64,000 bases of DNA, taken from NCBI RefSeq assembly GCF_007565055.1, contig NC_044562.1, positions 59,219,386 through 59,283,385 of the forward strand. The letters run 5' to 3'. The first letter of the stretch is position 1; every line of letters starts with the position of its first letter. Of the stretch, positions 22,773 through 33,625 are shown in pieces. The DNA is from Rhinopithecus roxellana (taxonomy: Eukaryota; Chordata; Mammalia; Primates; Cercopithecidae). The position numbers and the translations under genes were made by a program. Under the pieces are notes generated by a model. It did not search any database. It was not told the origin of the DNA and worked only from the letters and a program-made list of their open reading frames with translations.

Positions 22773-23218
22773 TGCTATGGTTTGAATGTTGGTCTCCTCT
22801 GAAACCCATGTCGAAACTGAATCTCCAGTGTGTCAGTATTGGGGCAGGGGGAGCTTAGGAGGTGATTAGGTTGTCAGCGCTCGGCCCTCATGAATGCATC
22901 AATCCATTCAAGGAATGGTGGGTTAATGAACAACTGGGTTGATGGATTAATGCATTATCCTGGGAGTGGGATGGGGAGCTTCATAAGAAGAGGAAGAGAG
23001 ACCTGAGCCAGCACGCTCAGTCCCTTCACCATGGGACACCCTGAGCCACGTCAGGACTCTGCAGAGAGCCTGCCAACCAGTAAGAAGGCTCTCACCAGAG
23101 GCAGCCCCTCGACCTTGGGCTTCTCAGTCTCTATCACTGTAAGAAATAAGTTCCTTTTCTTTGTACATTGCCCAGTTTCGGGCATTCTCTTACAAGCAAC
23201 AGAAAATAGGCTAAGACG
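22773..23218 (+). mobile_element. MST-type MaLR solo LTR inserted in an MLT1 LTR
   Basis: It begins TGCTATGGTTTGAATGTTGG, carries GGAGGTGATTAGGTTGTCAG (22858) and CTCATGAATGCATCAATCC (22887), and ends AACAGAAAATAGGCTAAGAC. This is typical MaLR LTR structure (TG start, near-consensus end) with no internal region. The target-site duplication is unclear. Confidence 0.75.
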
Positions 23219-23221
23219 GTG

Positions 23222-23615
23222 ATCCTATTTGAAATAGGGTCTTGCAGATGTAGTTAAGGTGAGGACGAGATGAGATCATACTGGATTAGGGTGGGCCCAA
23301 ATCCAGTGAGAGTGGCCTTAATGGACTTAGGAGCGTCCTCACTGTCCAGGGAAAGGGCACACCGACACTGGGGAAAGGCCTGGTGGACAGGAAGGCAGAG
23401 AGCGCAGCAATGTGTCTGTAATCCAAAGCCAGTCGATGACAGCGAGCCACCACCAGGAGCAAGGTGAGAGGCCTGGGACGGTTCTCCCTTGGAACCTCCA
23501 GAAGGAACCGACTCTGCTGACATCTCGATCTCAGACTTCTGGCCTCTTGAAATGTGAGAGGATACACTACTGTTTTAAGCCATCAAGCCACACTCCATCA
23601 ACTGCAGCTGTGAAG
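23222..23615 (+). mobile_element. MLT1-like LTR, 3' piece
   Basis: TATTTGAAATAGGGTCTTGC, CATACTGGATTAGGGTGGGC, AACCTCCAGAAGGAACCGAC and CTGTTTTAAGCCATCAAGCC are successive MLT1 landmarks. It completes the piece at 22700-22772. Confidence 0.75.
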
Positions 23616-23772
23616 CCAAAGTCCAGGGAATTTCCACAAAAACGCTGCTCTACCTTGGAAGGTAAGCCCTGTTTGAGGGGCAGTCCCTAGAAAGACCTCC
23701 CCAGATGCTGGGCCAGAACACAAGTGTCGGCTGGGTTTTCCTGGGCCACACCACTCCCCTTAAGCAAAGCCT

Positions 23773-23945
23773 GAGTGGTTCCCACACTTGAGCATCTATA
23801 TGTCAGAATCACCTGGCCAGCTTTGTTAAAGCACAGATCCCCAGGCCCCTCCATGTCCATTTCTGTCGAAGCAGGTCTGGGGCAGAGTCAGAATTCCCAG
23901 CTGATGCTGGGGCCTGGGCACCACACTGAGGGACCCTGGCTCTAT
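23773..23945 (+). mobile_element. MER5A hAT fossil, plus strand
   Basis: GAGTGGTTCCCACACTTGAG, TCAGAATCACCTGGCCAGC and GCAGGTCTGGGGCAGAGTCA, followed by GCTGATGCTGG, match the MER5A consensus text. It pairs with an opposite-strand copy just downstream. Confidence 0.82.
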
Positions 23946-23987
23946 CTGGGGCTTCACCAAGTCAACAAGCGAGTTCCATTAAGATCA

Positions 23988-24131
23988 TGTTGCTCAAAGT
24001 GTTGTCCCTAGCCCAGCAGCCTCGGCATCACCTGGGAGCTGGTCAGAAATGCACATTCTCAGGCCCCACCTCAGACCTGCATCCTAGATCCACTGAATTG
24101 GAAGATACATTTTGATACGATTCCCAGGATA
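23988..24131 (-). mobile_element. MER5A hAT fossil, minus strand
   Basis: TTGCTCAAAGTGTTGTCCCT, GGCATCACCTGGGAGCTGGT and AATGCACATTCTCAGGCCCC are antisense MER5A landmarks. It is oriented opposite to the copy at 23773-23945. Confidence 0.8.
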
Positions 24132-24142
24132 TCTGGGGATAT

Positions 24143-24292
24143 CTGGAGCCTCTGTTTACCTGTTTCTCACCTGCAGGGATGTACAGAGGAGCGAAACATA
24201 CTTAAAAACAGGCGAAACCCACACAGGCTGGTTTCCAATCCTAGCTGCTACTGCCACGCAGACATTTCATAATGGGGCACAGGGGGAAAAAA
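24143..24292 (+). repeat. Left arm of a ~150-bp inverted repeat
   Basis: It matches the reverse complement of 24723-24871 with about 13 mismatches over 150 bp (about 91%) and no gaps that I can see. The shared core includes GGCTGGTTTCCAATCCTAGC and TTTCATAATGGGGCAC. Plus-strand frame 24112-24402 and minus-strand frame 24742-24948 read partly through the two arms and encode nothing recognisable. Confidence 0.88.
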
Positions 24293-24722
24293 TTGTGTGT
24301 GCACATTTGAGTTTGAGAAACACGAAAATAGAGGACTCCTCTTGTGCCTCCAACACAGTAAGCCCCTGCCCAGGTGACCCAGAGATGACTGTGGGCAGCT
24401 AGTCCCCACCTGGGGCTCTGTGTGGCCACCTCCTTCCACCCCACACCTTCCACTCCCCGGTTAATGGGCAGCTGGGTGTATAAGGCTTCATCTGTCTGAA
24501 GTCTGTTCATGTACCTCCGTTCTTTGTTGCTGTTACATAAATCCAGGCTGTGCAGGGAGTTCTGGGGGCAGCCCTGGCCCCTGCCGTCCCCAGAATACAC
24601 ACGGCCTGCGAGAGCCACTCTCAGAGCCTGTGGATGGCCCCAGCTAGGAGGGCTGGCACAGTCTGAGCTGACCGACCCCTGCAGGACTCCCCGACTGTAT
24701 TCATGTGAAATTTTCTCTCTGG
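24293..24722. other. Spacer between inverted-repeat arms
   Basis: About 430 bp of unique sequence. No repeat or gene is recognised. Confidence 0.6.
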
Positions 24723-24871
24723 TTTTTTCCCTTGTGCCCCATTATGAAATGCCTCTGTGGCAGTAGCAGCTAGGATTGGAAACCAGCCTGTGTGGATTTT
24801 GCCTGTTTTTAAGTACGTTTCGCTCCTCTGTGCACCCCTGCAGGTGAGAGACAGGTAAAGAGATGCTCCAG
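24723..24871 (-). repeat. Right arm of the ~150-bp inverted repeat
   Basis: It reads GTGCCCCATTATGAAATGCC, GGCAGTAGCAGCTAGGATTG, then GTACGTTTCGCTCCTCTGTG, the reverse complement of the left arm. Arms and spacer together could form a long stem-loop on a single strand. Confidence 0.88.
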
Positions 24872-25009
24872 GGAGGGACCCAGGTCTTCAGGGGGGTCTC
24901 GCAGTCCCTTTCTTTGCTCACAGAATCAAGTGAGTGTCTGCACTCCATTTCTCAGCTCTTGTTCAGTGACCAAAGGGTTATTTGTTCTTTGTTTTTCTGA
25001 TCAAAAAAG

Positions 25010-25086
25010 GCGAGATTGTGCCACCGTTCTCCAGCCTAGGAGACAGAGCGAGACTCCGTCTCAAAAAAAAAAAAAAAAAAAAAAAA
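25010..25086 (+). mobile_element. Alu 3' fragment
   Basis: Only the last part of an Alu right arm is present: GCGAGATTGTGCCACC, then CAGAGCGAGACTCCGTCTC and a ~24-A tail. It is severely 5'-truncated. Confidence 0.88.
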
Positions 25087-25433
25087 GCCATACCAGGTCT
25101 CAAACATCTTGTGCCCATGTTTACTTCCATGTTATAAACCCCACTGAAATAACCAAATAAAATGGCAAACCAAAGTTTAATGTACAGCAACACCTGGAAA
25201 CAAAGAAGAATTTGTGATGAGCCAATTTTTGACTTTGAGAAAACTCTATACTGCATGATGCAGATGGGACTGGCTGGGCACACAACTGTTAGGGTATGTG
25301 CCCGAGGGTTCCACACCACCACAGGGTGCATGCTGGGCTTCTCAACACAGGCCTGGAAACCTCTCGCCCTGGAGCAGAATGACCTGGGAGTGGGAGCCAG
25401 GGTGGGCTGGGAAGAGTCTGAGAGGCTTATGTC

Positions 25434-25515
25434 GAAAAGACTTTGTGAACCATGCCAGGTGCAGGAAAATAGCTGAAAAGACTTTGTGAACCATGCCAGG
25501 TGCAGGAAAATAGCT
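25434..25515 (+). repeat. Perfect 41-bp tandem duplication
   Basis: Two identical 41-bp copies at 25434-25474 and 25475-25515, each starting GAAAAGACTTTGTGAACC and ending AAATAGCT. No mismatches are seen, so the event is recent, or was homogenised, or is an assembly artefact. Confidence 0.95.
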
Positions 25516-26560
25516 GTTGGTGTCTTCTGCTTCCCCAGGCAAAGCCCCCGATGAGTGAAGACACGAGAGAAGGGCCAGAGAGAGAAGGCAGCAGACCCCT
25601 CTATAAGAGGCCACCAGAGCCAATGCAGATGAAACGAAATGGCCGCCCCAGTGCCCCAGCATCCATGGCCATGCCTCCCTTAGGTGCCTCTGCCAAACAT
25701 CTCAGCTGAGACACAGAAGCTCCTGAGATGGCAGCAGCTGCGAAAGAGGCAGGGAAAGGTCACTGGGAGGCATTACCCGGCACAGAGACCCAACAGTGTC
25801 CAGGGCAGGCCAGACCCATCAAGGCACCAGCTCCAGGATTCATTTGGAAAGGACAGTGCAGTGAGGAAAGTGAGACCTTTGCCACTATGGGCTTCCACAA
25901 GACCCCAGCTTGCTCAGGGACTGTTATTCCTGACCATGCACATACAGGGAGGTCTCCAGCAAGCCTACCCACCTGCTCCCTGCACCTAGGACACCACCCA
26001 GCCATACAGCTCATTGTGCTTGGAGGCTTGAGAGGAAGAGTGGCTGGATGGGGGAAACACAGTGGACCCCACACGGCTATCACAGGGGCAGGCGACCAGC
26101 ATCGGAAGCATGAGGGGAGGCAGAGGTTGTGGAGCTGCCACAGCAAGAACTCCACTGAGACAAATATAATGTGCAATGTGGGGAAGAAGTACTGAGGAAG
26201 CCAAACTCATGCTCAGTCAGAATAGACTAATGCTTCCAAAAGCATGGTGGACTGGACACTCTGAAGGGCTCCCCATTTGCCTACGAAGAAGCTAGACCCT
26301 GACTGGGCTTGATCTGCAGTGTTACTAGGCTCAAAGAAAATCAAGGAAGTTGCCCAAGAGCACGCTGACCAATAACACTGAACTGAGACTTAAAGACAAT
26401 GCCTAGAGAAGGTGTGCGAGCTAAATCACGTGGGTCCCAGTCTTCAGGGTCTCTTGGCTTGTTACAAAAGCAAACATAAATCCTCTCTAGTGGAAAACAT
26501 CCTCAGTTTAGGCTCCACAAATTAAGATCAACCAAATATGAGCCCACATTCAAAGATCAA
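25516..26560. other. Unassigned sequence upstream of an old L1 block
   Basis: The plus frame 25728-26195 (155 codons) begins with an alanine-rich run but has no domain. A minus frame (25760-26176) covers the same bases. Because L1 ORF1-like sequence follows on the same strand, part of this GC-richer stretch may be a decayed L1 5' UTR. That is inference only. Confidence 0.4.
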
Positions 26561-26589
26561 CAAGTAAAAAGAGAATAGGCCATCAGAGA

Positions 26590-28210
26590 TTAGAGCAATA
26601 GAAACAAATAGCAGATTTAGACTTCCAAAAGCCTCTGATATTGGAATGATCAAGGACAGAGTGTATAAAACCAATGTAGTAAATATTTAAAGAAATGCAA
26701 CATAGAATCATAAACATGAACAGGCAACCTGAGACCATAAAAAATGACTACACAGATGTGGAAAATATAACCAGAACTTTTTAAGTTAAAAAAACATAAT
26801 TATTAAAAATAAAATGCATGGAACAAGTTACAGAACGTATTAGATGTTAATAAGAGAATTCTTGATTAGGGATACAGAAACTGGAGCCCAAGGCCCACTG
26901 AGAGCAGGGGCACCATTAAGCACCTCCCTCATCCTTTAAGACAGAAACCAAAAATGTGTCTGAAGGAGAAACTGAATTGGAAGTGAAAGATCCCATGAAC
27001 AGACTATAATTGGTTTTGAGTCATCTGGGTAGCACAGAAGAATCTTGGGTCTGAAATACCGAGTTAAAGTGATCCTCCATTGCTAGTGTATTCACACACC
27101 TGAGAGACACAAATAAAAATATTTTCTGAATGAAGATAACATCATTCTAGTCCTCTAATTACTTCTACAACAACTTTTCAAACATAGTGTCCAGCACGAA
27201 ATAAAAAATGAACAAGGCATAAGAAATAAGACAACATAAGTAAAACTCAGCAGATACATTTCATAATGGAAAAAGATAAGCATGTGTTTCGAACATTGAA
27301 ATGAAAAGACATAGGCTTTAAAATAATTATGCTCAAGGATGATAAAGACAATATTGAAAAATTTGGCAGACAACTGGAAAATATTTTAAAGACCTCAATT
27401 TAAAAAAAATATTGAAAATAGAATAACTAAATTTTAAAGAAAACCTAAATGGATGACTTTAATAGCAGTTTAAAAAAAACAAAGCTGAAGAGAGAATTAA
27501 TAAACTAGAAGATACACAAGAAGAAAATATTCAAAATGAGACATGACGTACAGAGGAAGAAAAATAAAGGTATGAAAATGTGGATAATTGAGTGAGAAAA
27601 TTTAACATACATTAAGCACTGGAAAAAGAGGAGAAAAAGAGTGAAGCAGAAGCAATATTTTAAAACATAATGACTGAAAATTTTCCATAACTGGTGAAAG
27701 AAACCAATTTACAGATGAGTCATAAAGTTTAGTGAGCACCGAGCCAGATAAATTAAAAGTAAATCATGCCTAGACACATTATAATAAAAATGCAGAAAAA
27801 TAGAAACAAGGAAAACCATTTTAAAAGCAATTAGAAGGGGAGAAAAAATATTTACAAAAGAGCAAGTATCAGATGGACTTCTCAACAGAAACAGTGCAAG
27901 TTATAAGATAAAGGATTTGCATCTTTGAAATACTAAAATAATAATGACTACAAATCTACAGGTGTATTGCCAGTGAATATTTTCTTTTAAGGATGAAGAT
28001 AGAATACTACCAGATACTCAGACAAAACCCGAGAGGATTCATCACCAACAGTTTATTAGAGAAAATTCATTGTTGTCTTGAAGAAGAAGGAAAATTATCT
28101 CAGAGGCAAAATGCTTTCATTTGGAGATGAAGTCAGAAATAAAGAGCAACAAAGTTAATGAGCACACAGATGAATCAAATTGAATATTGCCTTTAAAAAT
28201 GTTAATAAAG
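26590..28210 (+). mobile_element. Old L1 LINE, ORF1-region remnant, plus strand
   Basis: This is AT-rich, A-strand-biased DNA with decayed L1 ORF1 text: CTTCCAAAAGCCTCTGATAT (26621), GCTGAAGAGAGAATTAATAA then ACTAGAAGAT (27485), and CATGCCTAGACACATTATAA (27767). Two blocks (about 26590-26830 and 27290-28170) both resemble ORF1. No frame longer than ~90 codons survives. Age is consistent with L1M or HAL1. Confidence 0.72.
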
Positions 28211-28512
28211 GGCTGGGTGCCACGGCTCACGCCTGTAATCCCAGCACTTTCGGAAGCTGAGGTGGGCAGATTACGAGGTCAGGAGTTCGAGACCAGCCTG
28301 CCCAATATGATGAAACCCCTTCTCTACTAGAAACTACAAAAATTATCCAAGAGTGGTCATGCACGCCTGTAGTCCCAGCTACTTGGGAGGCGGAGGCAGG
28401 AGAATAGCTTGAACTTGGGAGGCAGAGGTTGCAGTGAGCTGAGATAGGTCCACTGTACTCCAGCCTAGGTGACAGTGTGAGACTCAACTTCAAAAAAAAA
28501 AAAAAAAAAAAG
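28211..28512 (+). mobile_element. Alu SINE, plus strand (first of a tandem pair)
   Basis: Full-length, from GGCTGGGTGCCACGGCTCAC to a ~20-A tail. The upstream flank TTAATAAAG recurs as ATAATAAAG directly after the tail, marking the target-site duplication. Many substitutions indicate an older AluS- or J-like copy. Confidence 0.93.
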
Positions 28513-28521
28513 ATAATAAAG

Positions 28522-28829
28522 GGCTAGACACAGTGGCTCATGCCTGTAATCCCAGCACTTTGGGAGGCCAAGGCAGGTGAATCACGAGGTCAGGAGATTG
28601 AGACCAGCCTTGCCAACATGGTGAAACCTCATCTCTACTAAAAATACAAAAATTAGCCAGGCATGGTGATACACGCCTGCAATCCATTACTCAGGAGGCT
28701 GAGGCAGGAGAATCACTTGAACCCAGGAATCAGAGGTTGCTGTGAGCCAAGATCATGCCACTGCACTCCAGTCTGGTGATGAAGTAAGACTCTATCTCAA
28801 AATACATAAATAAATAAAAATAATAAAGA
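28522..28829 (+). mobile_element. Alu SINE, plus strand (second of a tandem pair)
   Basis: It starts GGCTAGACACAGTGGCTCAT immediately after the first Alu's duplicated target site. It ends in an (AAAT)n-type tail followed by another ATAATAAAG-like sequence (about 28830). Two same-orientation Alus therefore sit at one target. Confidence 0.93.
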
Positions 28830-28838
28830 TATAATGGG

Positions 28839-29419
28839 ACTTTAAGTAGAGAGAGAATTAAAGCATGGGAATAAGAGCATGTAAGTTGGGGGGAGGAATA
28901 GGTAAAAGGGAAGAAGTCAAAGCCCAGCCTCAGCCATACGGAGAGATATGATTTGACTCCTATCCTTCATGTCCCCACAGTTTGGACCACAAAAGACTAA
29001 AGCTCTGGGTAAGAAAAAACCGGAAGGGACTAGCAGAAAAATTGCCCTGGTCTTCATCAAATCAGGAGAAATATAGTCCATGAGAAATTGTAGCCAAGCT
29101 GATCTTTGCAGGAGTTGCAGCACAAATTCATATCACCTGTGTGGTTCATAAAACCAGTTTTAAATTTGTTTCAAAGTGTTCATGTACTAGAAATTCCCCT
29201 AAGTACCAGACAGAAACTGATACATATTCTGTCTAAAGGATTTCACCTTCACCCAGCTCTAAAGAATGTTCACACACATATTTTTAAAAGAGTGCTTTTC
29301 ATAAAAATCTAGTCAAGAACACAACAAAGTCACAATAAGACAAGTAGGAACAGTAAATAGAAAAATAAGACCCAAAGCTTCCAACATTGTCATTTTTTAG
29401 TCACAGATTTAGAAAGACA
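28839..29419 (+). other. AT-rich sequence between L1 blocks, probably L1-derived
   Basis: There is no coding frame above ~70 codons. The position between two plus-strand L1 blocks and the composition suggest L1 inter-ORF or 5' UTR sequence, but no landmark is decisive. Confidence 0.4.
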
Positions 29420-30262
29420 TCTAAGTACTATGTTTAAAGGAATAAAACACAGGCTGGAAAATAGCTCTAGCACATAGGAAACTATAATACGTGACTTAGC
29501 AGATGTGAAACAAGCAGAACTTATAGAAATTAAAAATACAGTGATCAAAACATTAAAACTGCAAGGGACAGAAATAACAGGTTATTAGATATAGCTGAGG
29601 AAAGAATTAGTGAACTGGAAGAAAATTCAGAAGCAACTACCCAGAATGTACCACAGAGAAAGGGGGAAATTTAAAAATATAATGAAGAGATTGATACATG
29701 ACAATGATGTGAAACCTAACACCCTCCTAAATCAAAGTCTTTAACAGAGAGCAAAGAGTGGGGCAGAGATATTAAAGAGACAATGGCCAGGAGTTATTTC
29801 ATATGGCCGAAAGCACCAATCTGCAGATTCAAAACGCTCAACGAATCTCAAGCAAAATACTTAAAAGAAATCACAACTAGACACACTCTTTAATAAAATT
29901 GTATTTCACTAAAGACAAGGAGAAAACTCTAAAAAGCTATAAAAGGAAAATAAAAAAGGACCAGTTTGTTCTAAAGAATATCAGTTAGCTAACTGTATCA
30001 TTTTTAACCATAATAAAAGCCAGATAACAGTGGAATGAAATTTTCAGTGTACTGAAAAAGAAATATCCATCTAGAATTCTAGAACTGGAAAACATCTTTC
30101 AAGAATGAGACGGAAATAAAGACATTTTCAGATAAAACAACTAACAAACAAAACACAACAAAGAATTTGCCACTAACTGAAGTTTACTAAGGGAAAATTT
30201 AAAAGGAAAAGAAAGTAATCTCAAAGAACTAATTCACAAAAAAGAGTAAAGAATGTAAATAT

Positions 30263-30469
30263 GTGGGTGAATATAAACAGACTAAATGGTTGCAACAATG
30301 TATTGAGGGGCTCAAAAAGATAGAAATCAAATATGTGACAATACATTTCTATGCACCTCATAACAGCACTGTAACATACAAAGGAAATTTCAATAGAACC
30401 TCAGAAGTTGATAAATACATATTCGTGATGGGAGATTTCAACACACTTCTTTTGGTAATACATATATAA
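30263..30469 (+). pseudogene. L1 ORF2 endonuclease remnant
   Basis: This 68-codon frame contains the MGDFNT motif typical of the L1 ORF2 APE-type endonuclease (the GDFN box), about residues 55-60 of the frame. In an intact L1, ORF2p nicks target DNA at TTTT/A and primes reverse transcription. Here the frame is a fragment bounded by stops, with the rest of ORF2 scattered downstream in other frames. It lies right after the inter-ORF text of the host L1 and is clearly dead. Confidence 0.75.
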
Positions 30470-30555
30470 AGCTGGTCAGGGCTAAGTAAGGATATAGATT
30501 TGTACAGCACAATTAAACTTATGGAACACTGTTACCCATCAACTTCAGAATACAC

Positions 30556-30602
30556 ATTCTCTCTCTCTCTCTCTCTCTCTCTGTATGTGTGTGTGTGTGT
30601 CT
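30556..30602 (+). repeat. (CT)n(GT)n microsatellite inside L1
   Basis: A run of CT dinucleotides passes directly into TGTATG and GT dinucleotides within the L1 ORF2 remnant. Confidence 0.9.
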
Positions 30603-30970
30603 CTTCATACATACATAGAAAATCTACTAAACAATTGAGTATATGTTATGCCAAAAAATGAGCTGAACTACAGAAGCAAGTTTTCTCACAATGAGATTGT
30701 TACAAGCTAATAACAAAAAATAACTAGAAATATCCATGTTTGGAAATTAATATGCTTCGGAATAACCCACGTGTTTGAAGCATCACAAGAAAAATCAGAA
30801 AATATTTGTACTGAACAATAACAAATACTATGTATCAAAACTTGTGAGATACATGTAATGCTGCATTTACAGGAAAACATAGCCTTTTGTGTCTATCTTA
30901 AGAAAAAGGGAGAATTAATGAGCTAACAATCCATCTCAGGACATTTGGAAAAATATATAGTACTAAAATA

Positions 30971-31237
30971 AATCACCCAGCACTCTGGGAGGCCAAGGCA
31001 GATGGATCACCTGGAGTCAGGAGTTCAAGACCAGCCTGGCCAACATGGTGTAACCCTGTCTTTACTGAAAATACAAAAATTAGCCAGGCATTGTGACACA
31101 CAACTGTAATCTCAGCTACTCAGGAGGCTGAGGCAGGAGAATTGCATGAACCTGGAAGGCAGAGGTTGCAGTGAGCTGAGATTGCGCCACTGTACTCCAG
31201 CCTGGGCAACAGAGGGAGACTCTATCTCAAAAAAAAT
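30971..31237 (+). mobile_element. Alu SINE, 5'-truncated, inserted in L1
   Basis: It starts within the left arm (CCCAGCACTCTGGGAGGCCA), runs to CTCCAGCCTGGGCAACAGAG, and ends in a short A tail. L1 ORF2 text continues on both sides. Confidence 0.92.
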
Positions 31238-32917
31238 CACAAAAATATCAAGGAAAAATAATATTAATAGGACCACAAATTAATAAAGTAAAAAATAAAC
31301 ATTTACTAAAGCATATAAACACATTGGTTATTTGAAAAAAACTAATATTAGTGTCAATACCCTAGCAAGACTCATTAAGAATAAAGAGAAAAGGCATACA
31401 CATATCAAAAATGAGAAAGGGGACATTGCTACAGATCCTACAGATATGAGAAATGTAATAAGAGAATATTATGTTTTAAATATCCAATAATTTGTGCAAA
31501 TAAATCTAAAAATTTGTATAAAATAGGAAATTCCTAAAAACTTTTCAAACCTTAAGAAGAAACAGCCTAAATCACTAAATAAATTCAATTATTAGTGACC
31601 TTTTTTTCCTCAAACAAACCTCCAGGTATAGATGGTTTCACTGGAAAATTCAGATACTCAGGAAAGAAAGAATTACAAAATCTCTTCCCCCTCCCGTCCG
31701 AACCAACAAAACAAAACAAAAACAGAAAAAGAAGAAACACTTTCTAGCTCATTTTGTGAGGCTATTATATTCTGACTAGCAAAATCTAAAAATGATATCA
31801 TGAGAATGAAAACATACAGGCTAATCTCATTTACCCAAAACACAAATTTTTTGAAAATGACAACAAAAAATTATCAGGGCAAAGACAGCAATATATATAA
31901 ACGAGAACACATCATGATCAAGTTGAATTATACAAGGAATGCAAGGTTGGTAATGAAGTTACATATCAACAAATAAAAGAAAAGCAAACATTTGTTATCT
32001 CAATAAATGTAAGGGAAAGTGTTTGATAAAACTCAACATTTTTATTATTTAAAAACTAAAATACAACAGAATTCCCTTAACCTGATAAAGGGTATTTCAA
32101 AATTCTCACAGCAAACAGCACCCTTATTGGCAAAATATTGAAATATTTATACACTCAAGATAAAGAACAAGATAAGGACATACACTTTCACGCTTGCATT
32201 CAAATTGCAATGGAAGCCCCAGCCAGCATGGTGAGACCAGAGAAAAAAACTAAGAGATAATAAGAATTAGAAAGGGAAAACAAAACTGCCAATATTCATA
32301 GATAACATTTAATAAGAGTTTAGTAAAATGGGTAGGTACTAAATCAATATGCAGAAATATAATAAATGTTATAAAATTATACATTTTAAAATATCATCTA
32401 CGAAAGCATCCAAAACCATAAAATGCCAATAATAAATATAACTAAAGATGTACACAACCTCTATGGAAAAAGTAATAAAATTTGGAGACCACGTCCATGG
32501 AGGGGAGCATTCTCTATTATAAGCATATCAATTTTTTCTAAAACAGTTTGTGGATTCAACATAATCCCAATCAAAATCCCTTGTAGAAATTGACATGCTG
32601 ACTTTAAACTTTACATAAAATACAAAAGGACAAGAAGAGTCAAGACATTCTAAATAAAAATAACATGGGAGGACTAACCTTCCTAGATATTAAGACCTCT
32701 GTTAATACAAAAGGGATAGACAAATAGTCACATAAGACCAAATACTTATCCCAAAACAGACAGCTGAAATGCCACCTTCATCATATGCTAAGGCAGGTAA
32801 AGGGTGGGATTTTTAAGAATTCATGCTAGAACTATTGACTATCCATTCAGAAAAAATATGAAATTACACCCTACCTCACACCATATCCAAAATACCAATT
32901 TCAGTTAGATTATAGGT

Positions 32918-33025
32918 AAAGTTACCATCTGTCTCAACCTGTTCAGGACTGAGGAGTCCCCAGAACTTCTAGTGTTAAAACTAGTCAAGTCCCAAGCAAA
33001 AATAGAGTGGTCACCATAAACAGGT
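32918..33025. other. Possible small foreign insert within L1 ORF2
   Basis: Between L1 phrases (CAGTTAGATTATAG and AACTGGAAAGACAAAAGATA) lies about 108 bp that does not read as L1. It starts GGTAAAGTTACC and ends GAGTGGTCACC, with a roughly symmetric interior (TAGTGTTAAAACTAGTC). It could be a decayed miniature DNA transposon. The identity is uncertain. Confidence 0.4.
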
Positions 33026-33625
33026 CTAAACTGGAAAGACAAAAGATAAATTGTTTAGACTATATTAATATGAGAATATCTTCCCAAACTCTGGATGGAA
33101 AAAAATTATTAAACCAGATACAAACAGATATTACCCATAGAGAAAAAGATTGATATATTTAGCTACATTAAAATTAGTTATCCAAAGTCACCAAAATATC
33201 CCTCATGGCCAGTGGGGGGCCACAATCCAGGAGAAGATATCTGTAACACATGCAACCCACCATGACTATCTTTCAAATTATGCAAATAACTCCTGCAAAT
33301 TCAAATGTAAAACAACAAACAACCAAATAGAAAAACAGACAAAAGACTACAAGTACTTCAAACAAGAAGAAAATCCAAATGGCCCAATAAACACACAAAA
33401 AAGTATTCAACCTTATCCCCACAGAAGAGAGAAGAGATAAACAAATCGTACTGAATTCTACACACTAGAAGACTGTATAGCAATAAAAATGAACCAATAT
33501 CAGCTGTACTTGAATAAAACTCAAAAATATGCTTTTGGACAAAAGGAGCAAAGTACAAAAGTATGCCAACGGTAAGATCCCATTGATTTGGAGTTCAAAA
33601 TTGCTGCCATGATGAATTGGGAGAC

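Larger units (their letters stand above)
29420..33625 (+). mobile_element. Long old L1 LINE with ORF1 and ORF2 remnants, plus strand
   Basis: The order of landmarks is that of an L1. ORF1-like text comes first (GAGGAAAGAATTAGTGAACT at 29596; AACTAGACACACTCTTTAAT at 29874). The ORF1-ORF2 junction follows (TAAATATGTGGGTGAATATA at 30255), then an endonuclease GDFN box (30427-30447). Next are a reverse-transcriptase box reading PGIDGFTGKF (31622-31651) and late ORF2 text through 33600. All frames are broken by many stops and indels. An Alu (30971-31237) and possibly a short foreign insert (32918-33025) interrupt it. Confidence 0.82.

Noticed and set aside
25728..26195. 155-codon plus frame starting with an alanine run
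   Set aside because: No domain, an antisense frame over the same bases, and a position just upstream of an old L1 block. It is more likely decayed L1 5' sequence or chance.
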